Source: Planctomycetaceae bacterium (GTDB lineage Bacteria > Planctomycetota > Planctomycetia > Planctomycetales > Planctomycetaceae). From it: DNA of 64,000 nucleotides. Below the pieces are notes generated by a model that saw nothing but the letters and a program-made list of their open reading frames with translations, made no database searches and was not told where the DNA came from. The translations under genes were made by a program, and so were the position numbers. Below are positions 36,564-44,629 of this stretch, one piece after another (position 1 is the stretch's first letter; every line of letters begins with the position of its first letter). The DNA is taken from positions 30,092-94,091 of the forward strand of contig JAKFUG010000042.1 of the NCBI GenBank assembly GCA_021732785.1, read 5' to 3'.

Positions 36564-36638
36564 GAGATCATTCCGGGAGTCGGAGGGCACGCGGTGGAAT
36601 CGGCGCGGGGCGCGAAACCGCAAGCGGTGTCGGGACGG

Positions 36639-39002
36639 TCAGGGTTGCGAACCGGCTTTGGCTTGTTTGATCGTAAAATCGATCAACTCCTGACAACGGA
36701 AGAAGCCTTCCCAGAAGTTATGGCCCTGACCAGCGGGGACTATGATCGACACGGCGTCCTTCGCCCCGGCGGCTTCGTAACGCTTCACGAACTCCGCGGT
36801 GTTTTCTTTGAGGGGGACCACCGTATCGACGTCACCATGAATGATAAACACCGGGATTTTCTTCGCTGCAAGGATGCCGACTTTTTCAATCGGGTTGTGC
36901 TCCGCGAGTTTTTCCTGCAACGCAGCCGGTGTGAGACCGTAAGCCGGGGCGGCACGATCCAGACCGGGGTAAGTGCGAAAATCGAACACGGGATAAATTC
37001 CCGCGATTCCGGCGACTTTGTCCGGATTCGCGGTTGCCCAACTCGTCACCCACAATCCGCCGCGGCTGCGACCGAGCAGGCACGGTTTCTTCGCGAAACC
37101 ACGTCGCATCGTGAGTTCGTTGTACATCGCCGTGAACAACTCGCGACCGGCGGGGCTGCCGTACCCTTCGCCGACATCAATTCCCGCGACGGCGACACCG
37201 GCAGCGAGAAATTGTTCGTGCATCCATTTCTCGTGGCTGTCCGGATACCCCGCCAGCGCCGGGGCGTAAAACACCCACGGCTGCGGCTTCGTTCGTTTGG
37301 CTTCGTCGGGCCAGAGAATGAACGCCGGACGGCCCGCGACGAGAAACGATTCCCCCGGCAGAATTAACTGCTTGACCGGTTTGTCAACGTCCGCCGTTTT
37401 GGGAAGATCGGCCTTCGCGAGTTGGTAAAACTCCGTGGCACGGCGCTCCCACTGTTGCGCGAGGTCTTTCACCAACTCGGGCCGCTTTTCCGCGAGATTC
37501 GTCGTCTCAGCGCGATCGGCTACCAGATCGAACAATTCCCACGGTTGGTCCTTCGCCGCGACGAGTTTCCAGTCACCGCGACGGATCGCCCGATGGCCCT
37601 CATGCTCCCACCACAAGTCTTCATGAGCGACGACACCATCACGGGCAAACGCCGGCACGAGACTGTGCCCTGGCAACGGCGGCGCGGGGTTCGCGGGATC
37701 GGACGGCCGTGTTGCACCGGTGATTTCCAATACCGTCGGCACGAGATCGATGAGGTGTCCAGGCGTGTGACGCAATTCGCCTTTGGACTTGATCCCCGCG
37801 GGCCAGTGGACCACGAGGGGTGTGCTGATGCCTCCTTCGTGGACCCACGTCTTGTGACGTCGATTCGGCGTGTTGGCCACGGTGGACCAACCCGGTCCAA
37901 GGCAGAGATGCGTGGCTCCCGATCCCGGCGGGGCATCGGGATCGTGACCATCACCCCGGACCATGATTTCCGCACTGGCACCGTTATCGGACAGGAAGCA
38001 GATCAGCGTGTTTTCCCACGCCTTCATCGACCGCACTTGTTCAAGAACGCGGCCGATCTCCCGGTCCATGCGATCGACCATCGCCGCATGGATCGACATC
38101 TTGGTCGCCTGGAACTGCTGTTGTGCGGTTGTCATTTCTTCCCAGGGAAGCGGCCGATTCACTTCGTTCGGGCCGAGAATCTCAAACGCTTTCGGGAAGT
38201 CGTACGGTGGCCCAATGTCGCGTTCCACAGCGGACAGGGGCCCCTTCGTCAGCCCGATGTCTTGTTGCCGTTTCCAGCGGTCCGCGCGGAGCACTTCCCA
38301 GCCTGCCGTGTATGTGTCCTTGTAACGGGCGATATCTTCCTGCGGAGCATGCAGCGGGAAGTGCGGGGACGTGAATGCCACATACGAAAAGAACGGCTGC
38401 TCACCATAGTTCTGGCGATGATCCTGCAGACAGCGAATCGCATGATCGGCAACCGCCGTCGTGGCGTAATATCCCGAATCGGCGGCGGGTGAAGGAATCG
38501 GCTTGTCGTCTTCGGTCAACTGCTTCGGTTGGAAAAAGCGATTCTGATCTTCGAGGAGGTAAGACCGATCAAACCCAGTCGCGAGGGGGCGGCTGTCGAC
38601 ATGCCACTTCCCGGAGATGTACGACCGATAGCTCGCCGGACGCAACATCTCCGGCAGCAACCTGGCCCACGCCGGACGGTTTCCCTGACTGCCGCTCGGC
38701 AAGCCGGGCACCTTATCCCGTCGCACCTGCTGCGCGTAATATCCGGTCAACAACGCTGCACGGGACGGCCAGCACCGGGCCGTGTTGTAGAACTGCGTAA
38801 ACCGCAACCCGTCGGCCGCAAGTTTGTCCAATTGCGGCGTCGCGATTTCGCCGCCGTAACAACCGAGATCGGAGTAGCCGAGGTCGTCCGCGAGAATGAT
38901 CAGCACATTCGGTTTCGCCGGGGCCGCGAGACTCGTTGTCGGCAGCCACAATGATAGAACGATCCACGTCCAGAGAATTGCATTGCAACGCATGAGGTTC
39001 AT
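36639..39002 (-). CDS. Sulfatase fused to a C-terminal alpha/beta hydrolase
   Basis: 787 aa, exported (signal MNLMRCNAILWTWIVLSLWLPTTSLAA). Residues 28-530 are a type I sulfatase: metal site ADDLGYSDLG, and CWPSRAALLTG (C77-x-P79-S-R), whose cysteine is turned into formylglycine. Further sulfatase motifs are SGKWHV, HFPLHAP and LSDNGAS. Residues about 545-787 form an alpha/beta hydrolase: nucleophile elbow LLGRSRGGLW, acid in IIHGDVDTVVP, histidine in GQGHNFW. Joining a sulfatase and an esterase-like domain suggests one enzyme that strips both sulfate and acyl groups from a polysaccharide; substrate unknown. The MEKHLA gene follows on the same strand. Confidence 0.88.
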   Translation of the reverse strand: MNLMRCNAILWTWIVLSLWLPTTSLAAPAKPNVLIILADDLGYSDLGCYGGEIATPQLDKLAADGLRFTQFYNTARCWPSRAALLTGYYAQQVRRDKVPGLPSGSQGNRPAWARLLPEMLRPASYRSYISGKWHVDSRPLATGFDRSYLLEDQNRFFQPKQLTEDDKPIPSPAADSGYYATTAVADHAIRCLQDHRQNYGEQPFFSYVAFTSPHFPLHAPQEDIARYKDTYTAGWEVLRADRWKRQQDIGLTKGPLSAVERDIGPPYDFPKAFEILGPNEVNRPLPWEEMTTAQQQFQATKMSIHAAMVDRMDREIGRVLEQVRSMKAWENTLICFLSDNGASAEIMVRGDGHDPDAPPGSGATHLCLGPGWSTVANTPNRRHKTWVHEGGISTPLVVHWPAGIKSKGELRHTPGHLIDLVPTVLEITGATRPSDPANPAPPLPGHSLVPAFARDGVVAHEDLWWEHEGHRAIRRGDWKLVAAKDQPWELFDLVADRAETTNLAEKRPELVKDLAQQWERRATEFYQLAKADLPKTADVDKPVKQLILPGESFLVAGRPAFILWPDEAKRTKPQPWVFYAPALAGYPDSHEKWMHEQFLAAGVAVAGIDVGEGYGSPAGRELFTAMYNELTMRRGFAKKPCLLGRSRGGLWVTSWATANPDKVAGIAGIYPVFDFRTYPGLDRAAPAYGLTPAALQEKLAEHNPIEKVGILAAKKIPVFIIHGDVDTVVPLKENTAEFVKRYEAAGAKDAVSIIVPAGQGHNFWEGFFRCQELIDFTIKQAKAGSQP

Positions 39003-39018
39003 CCCGTTGTTCTGTACG

Positions 39019-39082
39019 AGCCCGGAGCGCGAGCGATGGGTGCATTCCGATCAAAAGGAACCCGTCGCTCGCGCTTCGGGCT
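39019..39082. repeat. Palindromic intergenic repeat, family B, copy 1
   Basis: AGCCCGGAGCGCGAGCG..GGGT pairs with ACCC..CGCTCGCGCTTCGGGCT with few mismatches and a loop of about 18 bp. It lies between the sulfatase start and the esterase stop. The second copy is at 48993-49068. Confidence 0.88.
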
Positions 39083-39089
39083 GGCGAAT

Positions 39090-40016
39090 CTATCGCGTCG
39101 GCTCCAACGCCGTGTTCGTGACCGTCGGCACAACCTTCTGCAGCTTCAACCATTCGGCGGCGGGTTCGACCCACGTGTGAATTGCGGTGCCGCTCACTGG
39201 CCGGAGACCGTATCCGTGACCGCCCGCCTGATAGACATGCAGTTCCGCCGGGACTTTCAGTTCCTTGAGCTTGGCATAGAACCAGAGTGAGCCCATGGAT
39301 GAGGAACCGTCATCGTGCGTATGAACGAGAAACGTCGGCGGCGTTTGCGTGGTGATCGGAAAGTCCGCCGAGAGTTGTTGCGTCGTGTCGTCGAGCAATT
39401 TCCACGGATAAATCAGCATCGCAAAATCGGGCCGACACGATGTGACATCAATGGCATCGACCACCGTGTAAGCGCGATTGCCAAAGCGCGTGGCGGTCAA
39501 TGCGGCGAGATTCCCCCCGGCGGAAAAGCCCATTAGGCCAATCCGTTGGGGATCGTATTTCTGTTCGGCAGCCTGGGCACGAATGACACTCATGGCACGC
39601 TGGGCGTCCTGCAAGGGACGTTGCCAGATCGGCGTGCTCATGTCCTTGGTGCGATAGCGCAAGACGACGCCGGTGATCCCCTGTTCGTTCAGCCATTCCG
39701 CGACTTCCGAACCTTCTTTATCGACAACCACGTAGTTGTAGCCGCCGCCGGGCATGATCAGGACCACCGCCCCATTTTTCTTGTTGTCCGGCGGTTCGTA
39801 GAAGGAGAGCGTGGGGTGCGTGATGCTTCCCATCCGCGTGGTGGTGGGCCGCTCTACGATTTTCGTCGGGATTGCCGTACCGACATTCTTGGCGGTCTCT
39901 CCGGGGGCCATTCCCGGCCAGACATCCAGAATCCGGTCGGGATCGCGTCCCCACGCCGCGCTCATGCAGACCAGCATCAATCCATTGCAGAGCCACAGTT
40001 GCCAACAACACCGCAT
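39090..40016 (-). CDS. Secreted alpha/beta hydrolase (acetyl-xylan-esterase-like)
   Basis: 308 aa. Signal peptide (MRCCWQLWLCNGLMLVCMSAAWG). Serine hydrolase features: oxyanion region VLIMPGGGYNYVVVDKEG, nucleophile elbow GLMGFSAGGNLAAL, acid in THDDGSSSMGS, histidine in QAGGHGYGLRP. The RYRTKDMSTPIWQRPLQDAQRAMS stretch is typical of the BD-FAE/axe-type esterases found in planctomycetes. It probably removes acetyl groups from polysaccharides. ATG 40016 has AAAGGA upstream; the open frame to 40106 is not needed. It lies directly upstream, in transcription order, of the sulfatase gene's neighbour set only in the sense that it ends 87 bp before the sulfatase start on the same strand reading; no overlap. 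Confidence 0.86.
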   Translation of the reverse strand: MRCCWQLWLCNGLMLVCMSAAWGRDPDRILDVWPGMAPGETAKNVGTAIPTKIVERPTTTRMGSITHPTLSFYEPPDNKKNGAVVLIMPGGGYNYVVVDKEGSEVAEWLNEQGITGVVLRYRTKDMSTPIWQRPLQDAQRAMSVIRAQAAEQKYDPQRIGLMGFSAGGNLAALTATRFGNRAYTVVDAIDVTSCRPDFAMLIYPWKLLDDTTQQLSADFPITTQTPPTFLVHTHDDGSSSMGSLWFYAKLKELKVPAELHVYQAGGHGYGLRPVSGTAIHTWVEPAAEWLKLQKVVPTVTNTALEPTR

Positions 40017-40330
40017 CCGTCGATTCCTTTCACGGGAGAAGTTCCGCGTCACCGGATGACACCACCATCCCATTGTGTTCGCCCCATCATCCGCAGTCCG
40101 CACCATGAATTCCAGTCGCAGAGTTGTACCCGGAACCGCGGATCGTGGTTCAGTTTAAAGAGTCGGGGCAGGGACCCCGACCTATGGATGTGAAAATCAA
40201 TTGGAAATCATAGGTCGGGGCCCCTGCCCCGACATTTTTGAATTCAAACGGACTCACTACCGAACCGCGAAACCTCCTTCGCAATCGCCGGGGCCGCGGG
40301 CTACGATGCGTCATCAAGGAGAATGCTGAT
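40017..40330. other. Divergent intergenic region with repeat A3
   Basis: 314 bp between the esterase (minus) and the HtrA-like gene (plus). Most of its middle is palindromic repeat A3. The ribosome binding site AAGGAG of the HtrA-like gene is at its right end. Confidence 0.6.
40151..40257 (+). repeat. Palindromic intergenic repeat, family A, copy 3
   Basis: Outer arms CAGTTTAAAG and ATTCAAACGGACTCAC; inner arms AGTCGGGGCAGGGACCCCGA and its near complement; spacer GGATGTGAAAATCAATTGG. It lies 74 bp upstream of the HtrA-like start codon and also upstream of the esterase gene. Spacer orientation is forward. Confidence 0.93.
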
Positions 40331-41467
40331 ATGGCATGTGTGCAGCGACCAATCTGGGTGGCCGTGGGTTGTGCTCTCGGTTTCATGGCGACCGCGGCAA
40401 CGGCGATGGAGGCCAAGCCAGCCCCGCCGATGGCCGCCGCCACCGTGCAGGATCTCGTAATCCGCGTGAAGCCCTCGGTCGTGGTCATTACCTTTACGGG
40501 TCGTGAAAACGATCGTCAGGGATTGGGTTCTGGATTTATCGTCAGCTCCGATGGCTTGATCGCCACCAATCTCCACGTCATCGGCGAAGCGCGACCGATC
40601 TCGGTCCAGCTCAGCGACGGTCGCAAATTCGATGTCACCGCCATTGAGGCCACCGAACGGCATCACGACTTGGCGTTGTTGCGGATCGATGCGAAAGACC
40701 TTCCCGCTTTGCCACTGGGCAATTCGGATGAATTGAAAGATGGCGAAGCGATTGTGGCGATCGGTAATCCGCTCGGATTGGAACGGAGCGTGGTCGCCGG
40801 GGTGTTGTCGGGGCGGCGGGAAGTCGAAGGCCGCACGATGTTGCAGATCGCGATGCCCATCGAACGGGGCAACAGCGGCGGTCCCATTCTCGATCTCGCA
40901 GGCCGCGTGCATGGTCTGGTCACGTTGAAATCCTTGAAGACCGAGAATCTCGGCTTTGCGGCTCCGGTCAATCAACTCAAGCCGCTCATCGAAAAGCCCA
41001 ATCCTGTCGCGATGGCGAAATGGTTGACCATTGGCGTGCTCGATCCCGACTTGTGGAAGCCGCTGCCGGGTGGCCGCTGGCGACAACGGGCCGGTCGCGT
41101 GCAGGTGGATGGCCGCGGCGGTGGACTGGGCGGCCGCTGTGTCTGTCTCTCGACGGTGGCGGTTCCCGATGAATCCTACGAAGTCGCCGTGAACGTGAAG
41201 TTCTCGCCGAACGATGGCGCGGCCGGACTCGTCTTCGCAGCCGATGGCGGCGATAAGCATTACGGTTTCTATCCGAGCAATGGCGAACTGCGGCTGAGTC
41301 GTTTCGATGGCCCGGACGTTTATGCCTGGACCGTATTGCAGCAGGTCCGCTCGCCGCATCTGCGTAAGGACGACTGGAACACGCTCAAAGTCCGCGTCGA
41401 GCCGATGCCGAATGGTTGCTCGAAAAACAGCCGGAGGGGTTGTCGCGCGAAGCGATTGAGGAATTAA
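40331..41467 (+). CDS. HtrA/DegP-like trypsin protease with C-terminal jelly-roll domain, probably frameshifted
   Basis: 378 aa. Signal peptide (WVAVGCALGFMATAATAMEA). S1C protease domain with H in SDGLIATNLHVIG, D in HHDLALLRID, and S in PIERGNSGGPIL; no PDZ domain. The second half (about 235-360) looks like a LamG/concanavalin-type domain (ESYEVAVNVKFSPNDGAAGLVFAADGGDKHYGFYPS). It breaks off at WNTLKVRVEPM, where the family would continue. After that the current frame gives an odd basic tail (CSKNSRRGCRAKRLRN). The +2 frame carries a coding-like end (AEWLLEKQPEGLSREAIEE...) to 41505. An internal deletion plus frameshift is likely, so the end may be non-native. AAGGAG precedes ATG. Confidence 0.82.
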   Translation: MACVQRPIWVAVGCALGFMATAATAMEAKPAPPMAAATVQDLVIRVKPSVVVITFTGRENDRQGLGSGFIVSSDGLIATNLHVIGEARPISVQLSDGRKFDVTAIEATERHHDLALLRIDAKDLPALPLGNSDELKDGEAIVAIGNPLGLERSVVAGVLSGRREVEGRTMLQIAMPIERGNSGGPILDLAGRVHGLVTLKSLKTENLGFAAPVNQLKPLIEKPNPVAMAKWLTIGVLDPDLWKPLPGGRWRQRAGRVQVDGRGGGLGGRCVCLSTVAVPDESYEVAVNVKFSPNDGAAGLVFAADGGDKHYGFYPSNGELRLSRFDGPDVYAWTVLQQVRSPHLRKDDWNTLKVRVEPMPNGCSKNSRRGCRAKRLRN

Positions 41468-41505
41468 ATCGCGCGATTGCACGCGAAGCGGCACGCGGGG
41501 AGTAG
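41407..41505 (+). pseudogene. Out-of-frame C-terminal remnant of the HtrA-like gene
   Basis: In the frame shifted by two relative to the protease gene, codons 41407-41505 read as an amphipathic helix-forming end (AEWLLEKQPEGL, then SREAIEELNRAIAREAARGE, stop). It overlaps the end of the protease gene and has no start of its own. It looks like the original C-terminus of a longer protein whose middle part was lost. Confidence 0.5.
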
Positions 41506-41562
41506 GGTGATCCGGAGTCGTGTCGGCGCGGGCGCGAAACCGCATGCGCGGGAAGAAATCTT

Positions 41563-42570
41563 TCAGACCGATTCGGCGATCATCGCATTGACGGCTTCGG
41601 CGCTGCCGAAGGCGAAGAGTGAATCGCCGGCGTGGATGACCGCGGACGCCGGCGGGGGCATCAGTCGCTCCCCATCGGCGCGGCGGATGCCGATGATCAT
41701 CACTCCCCGCTCGCCAAGGGCTGTGTCCATGAGACGCTTACCGGCCAGCGGGCTGTTTTCGCTGACTTGAATGTCGGCCAATTCCAGTTGGCTCCCATGT
41801 TGATCGGTCACTTCCAGAAAGTCTTCAACGCTGGGATTCAGCATGAATCGGGCCATTTTTGTCGCCCCGCTGCTGTACGGGCTGACCACGCGATTCGCGC
41901 CGGCGCGTTCCATTTTTTCTACTGCCTTTTCATCACCCGCGCGGGCGATGATCTGCAATTTTGCGTTGAGCAATCGGGCCGATAGCACCACGTAGACGTT
42001 GTCCGCATCGGTCGGCAAAACCGCGGCCAGGGATTTGGCAAAGACGATTCCCGCACGACACAGCACTTCATCGTCGGTGGCATCACCGACGATATGCAGC
42101 CACCCTCGTTCGCGGCTGACCGATTGCATTCGCTCGGCGCTGTTATCAACGATCACAAACGGTCGTTTGCGGGAGTGAAGGTGCTGCGCGATGGTCTGTC
42201 CCATTCGGCCATATCCACACACGATGTAATGGTCGCGCAGCCGATCAATCTCCCGGTCCATTCGTCGTCGCTCCATCAAGCCGCGAAATTGCAGGGACAG
42301 AATCAATTGACCCAGCACACCGACACAATACGAGAAGACGCCGATCCCTGCCATCAAATAGAAAATGACGAACAGTTTGGTCGCGTCAGCAAGAACCAGG
42401 TCGGGGCGCGTCGCTAATCCCACAGTCGTCATGACGATGACCGCATAGTAGGCGCAGTCCAGCCACGGCCAGCCTTCGCACAAGCGGAACCCGCACGTAC
42501 CGATGACCGGAAAGAGAACCAGCACGCCGATCACAACGGCGATTTGTCTCATCGTACTCCACAGTTCCAT
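41563..42570 (-). CDS. Potassium-channel-like protein with RCK (TrkA-N/TrkA-C) domains
   Basis: 335 aa. Two membrane helices (IAVVIGVLVLFPVIGTCGF; LFVIFYLMAGIGVFSYCVGVLGQL) flank a pore loop. After this come the TrkA-N NAD-binding fold (DHYIVCGYGRMGQTIAQHL ... FVIVDNSAERM) and a TrkA-C ligand-binding end (VSENSPLAGKRLMDTALG). By family it is a K+ channel gated by RCK domains. The pore signature, normally T-V-G-Y-G-D, reads TTVGLATRPD here, so selectivity may be altered or lost. It is 30 bp downstream of hpnE on the same strand. Confidence 0.86.
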   Translation of the reverse strand: MELWSTMRQIAVVIGVLVLFPVIGTCGFRLCEGWPWLDCAYYAVIVMTTVGLATRPDLVLADATKLFVIFYLMAGIGVFSYCVGVLGQLILSLQFRGLMERRRMDREIDRLRDHYIVCGYGRMGQTIAQHLHSRKRPFVIVDNSAERMQSVSRERGWLHIVGDATDDEVLCRAGIVFAKSLAAVLPTDADNVYVVLSARLLNAKLQIIARAGDEKAVEKMERAGANRVVSPYSSGATKMARFMLNPSVEDFLEVTDQHGSQLELADIQVSENSPLAGKRLMDTALGERGVMIIGIRRADGERLMPPPASAVIHAGDSLFAFGSAEAVNAMIAESV

Positions 42571-42600
42571 CGAGAGCAGACATCTGGACGCGGCGACACT

Positions 42601-43995
42601 TTACAGTCCGAACAACCAGTGGGATAGCCCGGATGTTGGCAAATCGACGGCGACGAGTTTCGCCGGTCGACCGAGATGTGCGAGCACATTTTCGGCGGCG
42701 AGAAAGCCACTGCGGACGGCTCCTTCCATCGTGGCGGGCCAGCCGGTTTGCGTCCAATCGCCCGCGAATTGCAGACGCGGAATTGGCGATTGTTGCGGCG
42801 GTCGCAAATCGTCCGATCCCGGCGTGACGGAGAAAACCGCGCGATGTTCGGTCACCAGTCGCCAATGTTGTAACCGGGCATCATTCACTACGGGCCAGAC
42901 GGTAGCCAACTCCGCAAGCACCTGATCACGGATGCTTTCGCTGGATTGTTCGAGCACCTGCCGACTGGCGCTGATGACCACCTGATAGTAATACGGACCG
43001 TCGCCTTCAGTGCGCGTGAGCGAACGGTTGAAAACCCACTGCACGAGCCCCGACACAAACACCGCGTGCGGCAGATTCATCAGCGGTCGATCCACCCAGA
43101 AATGTACGCTGGAAATGGGGGCGGAGTCTAAATGGGACAACTTCGTGATCACGTCCGCGGAATCCCACGGCTTCGGCAGCATCGCCGCGACACGATGCCA
43201 AGGCACCGCAAGAATCACATGATCGGCGGTGATCCGTTCGCCCGATTTCAACTGCACGCCGGTCACGGTGTCGTGTGAGACTTCGATCCGTTCCACACCG
43301 GCTTGTCGCCGTACCGTGCCGCCGTGGGCTTCGATCCACTCCGGCACGCGGCGACCAAACAATTCATCCAGCGATTCCGTTGGAATGTCGACCGCCCATC
43401 CGTCGCGATGCCGCAGGAAGCCGTCCACAAACACCTTCCGTGCGGCAACCACGCTGATGCGGTCGAGTGATTCGCTGAGCGCACTCACCAACACGACGGT
43501 CCAGAACCGCTCGATCGCACGCGGCGTCTGACGGTGGGAACGCAACCATTCGGAAAACGGTCGCGGGTCGAGTGCGGACGACTTCGCCGCGAGGGCTTTC
43601 AATCCGAACGCCAGAGACAGCTTGTCCCGCCATGTGAGATAAGACAATCCCGCAAAAGACCCCGCTAGATGCAGCGGCGCGGGGAGCGCACTCACCGCGA
43701 AGCGATGCACGCGGCCATTGTCCGGGTTGATGAAATACAACTCGCGCTGTCGTTCGAAGCAGCTTTCAATCTCGGTCGTTTTGCAGAACTTGTGGAAGCT
43801 GGTACAGCAGCCCATCGCGACGTGCTGACAGTTGTCGACCCACTGTTCGCTGTGTCCATCGGGGAAGGAACTGGCGCGGCCGCCGAGCCGTGGGCGGGAT
43901 TCCAGTACCGTGCAACGGACGCCGTTCTCGCAGAGCGCCACCGCAGCCGCCAGTCCGGCGAGACCGCCCCCGACGATGAGCACGTGATCCGACAT
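42601..43995 (-). CDS. hpnE: Hydroxysqualene dehydroxylase HpnE
   Basis: FAD-dependent amine-oxidase-fold enzyme that reduces hydroxysqualene to squalene for hopanoid or sterol-type lipid synthesis. 464 aa. N-terminal dinucleotide fold VLIVGGGLAGLAAAVALCE with ESRPRLGGRASSF; C-terminal FAD contact LQFAGDWTQTGWPATMEGAVRSGFLAAENVL. Internal HpnE features include GCCTSFHKFCKT and RFWTVVLVSALSESLDRISV. The start ATG 43995 directly precedes the Rossmann motif; the 16 extra upstream codons lack support. The partners hpnC and hpnD, usually beside it, are not in the window. The SRPBCC gene lies 59 bp upstream on the same strand. Confidence 0.9.
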   Translation of the reverse strand: MSDHVLIVGGGLAGLAAAVALCENGVRCTVLESRPRLGGRASSFPDGHSEQWVDNCQHVAMGCCTSFHKFCKTTEIESCFERQRELYFINPDNGRVHRFAVSALPAPLHLAGSFAGLSYLTWRDKLSLAFGLKALAAKSSALDPRPFSEWLRSHRQTPRAIERFWTVVLVSALSESLDRISVVAARKVFVDGFLRHRDGWAVDIPTESLDELFGRRVPEWIEAHGGTVRRQAGVERIEVSHDTVTGVQLKSGERITADHVILAVPWHRVAAMLPKPWDSADVITKLSHLDSAPISSVHFWVDRPLMNLPHAVFVSGLVQWVFNRSLTRTEGDGPYYYQVVISASRQVLEQSSESIRDQVLAELATVWPVVNDARLQHWRLVTEHRAVFSVTPGSDDLRPPQQSPIPRLQFAGDWTQTGWPATMEGAVRSGFLAAENVLAHLGRPAKLVAVDLPTSGLSHWLFGL

Positions 43996-44021
43996 TCGGC
44001 GAGGGGTTCCAACAACGCGAA

Positions 44022-44046
44022 CTGGTGATTCGGCAAAGCGCAAGCG
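44022..44046. repeat. 25-bp direct repeat, copy 1
   Basis: Shares all 25 bases (beginning CTGGTGATTCGGCAAAGCG) with 44595-44619. It lies between the SRPBCC gene stop and the hpnE start. Confidence 0.9.
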
Positions 44047-44054
44047 GGGTATGT

Positions 44055-44540
44055 TTACTTCTGCTCACCGAGAAAGTGCTGCATGCGCTCGTGACGATAG
44101 CGGAATATCGTCGTTAAATCCCGCTTCACCATCAGCCAGTGGACGAACGCGCCGCCGGGGACTGCGTAATCGACCGTATCTTTCACCAGCGTGCCGCCGT
44201 CCTGCGCTTCGAATTCGTGCAGATGATGCCACAGACGGTAGGGCCCGACGAGTTGCCGATCGACAAACCGCCGCGGCGGCTCCCACTCGCTGATCTCGCT
44301 CCGCCATCGCACCGGCAGGCCGTGCAACCGGAGCTTGTAATCGATGGTGGTCCCCGGAGACATCGGAATGGGTTTCGGCGTGACGACATGAAACTGCAGC
44401 CACGGCGGCGTGATGTCTTCCAGCTTGTACGCATCGGCGAAGAAACCGAAGACTTCGTCGATGCCACGCGGCAACCACTGTTCCGTGCGGAGTTGGTAGG
44501 CACCGCGAATCGTGGGATGTTTCTCTATGGTCGGCAGCAT
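44055..44540 (-). CDS. SRPBCC family (START-like) protein
   Basis: 161 aa, one helix-grip domain. Typical cyclase/dehydrase-type pattern: WLPRGIDEVFGFFADAYKLEDITPPWLQFHV, then IDYKLRLHGLPVRWRSEISEWEPPRRFVDRQLVGPYRLWHHLHEF, and a C-terminal helix after GGTLVKDTVDYAVP. This fold binds lipids or hydrophobic ligands; its position next to hpnE would suit handling of isoprenoid lipids, but that is inference. The ATG at 44540 is preferred to the 23 codons upstream, which are basic and match no family. Confidence 0.85.
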   Translation of the reverse strand: MLPTIEKHPTIRGAYQLRTEQWLPRGIDEVFGFFADAYKLEDITPPWLQFHVVTPKPIPMSPGTTIDYKLRLHGLPVRWRSEISEWEPPRRFVDRQLVGPYRLWHHLHEFEAQDGGTLVKDTVDYAVPGGAFVHWLMVKRDLTTIFRYRHERMQHFLGEQK

Positions 44541-44594
44541 AAATGTCCGTCTCGGCCGTCGCTTGTGCTTGGGGAAGATCTTATTGGACGCGAT

Positions 44595-44619
44595 CTGGTG
44601 ATTCGGCAAAGCGCAAGCG
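44595..44619. repeat. 25-bp direct repeat, copy 2
   Basis: Identical to 44022-44046. It lies between the beta-lactamase-fold gene stop and the SRPBCC start, the same relative location as copy 1. Confidence 0.9.
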
Positions 44620-44629
44620 TGGGGAGTGA

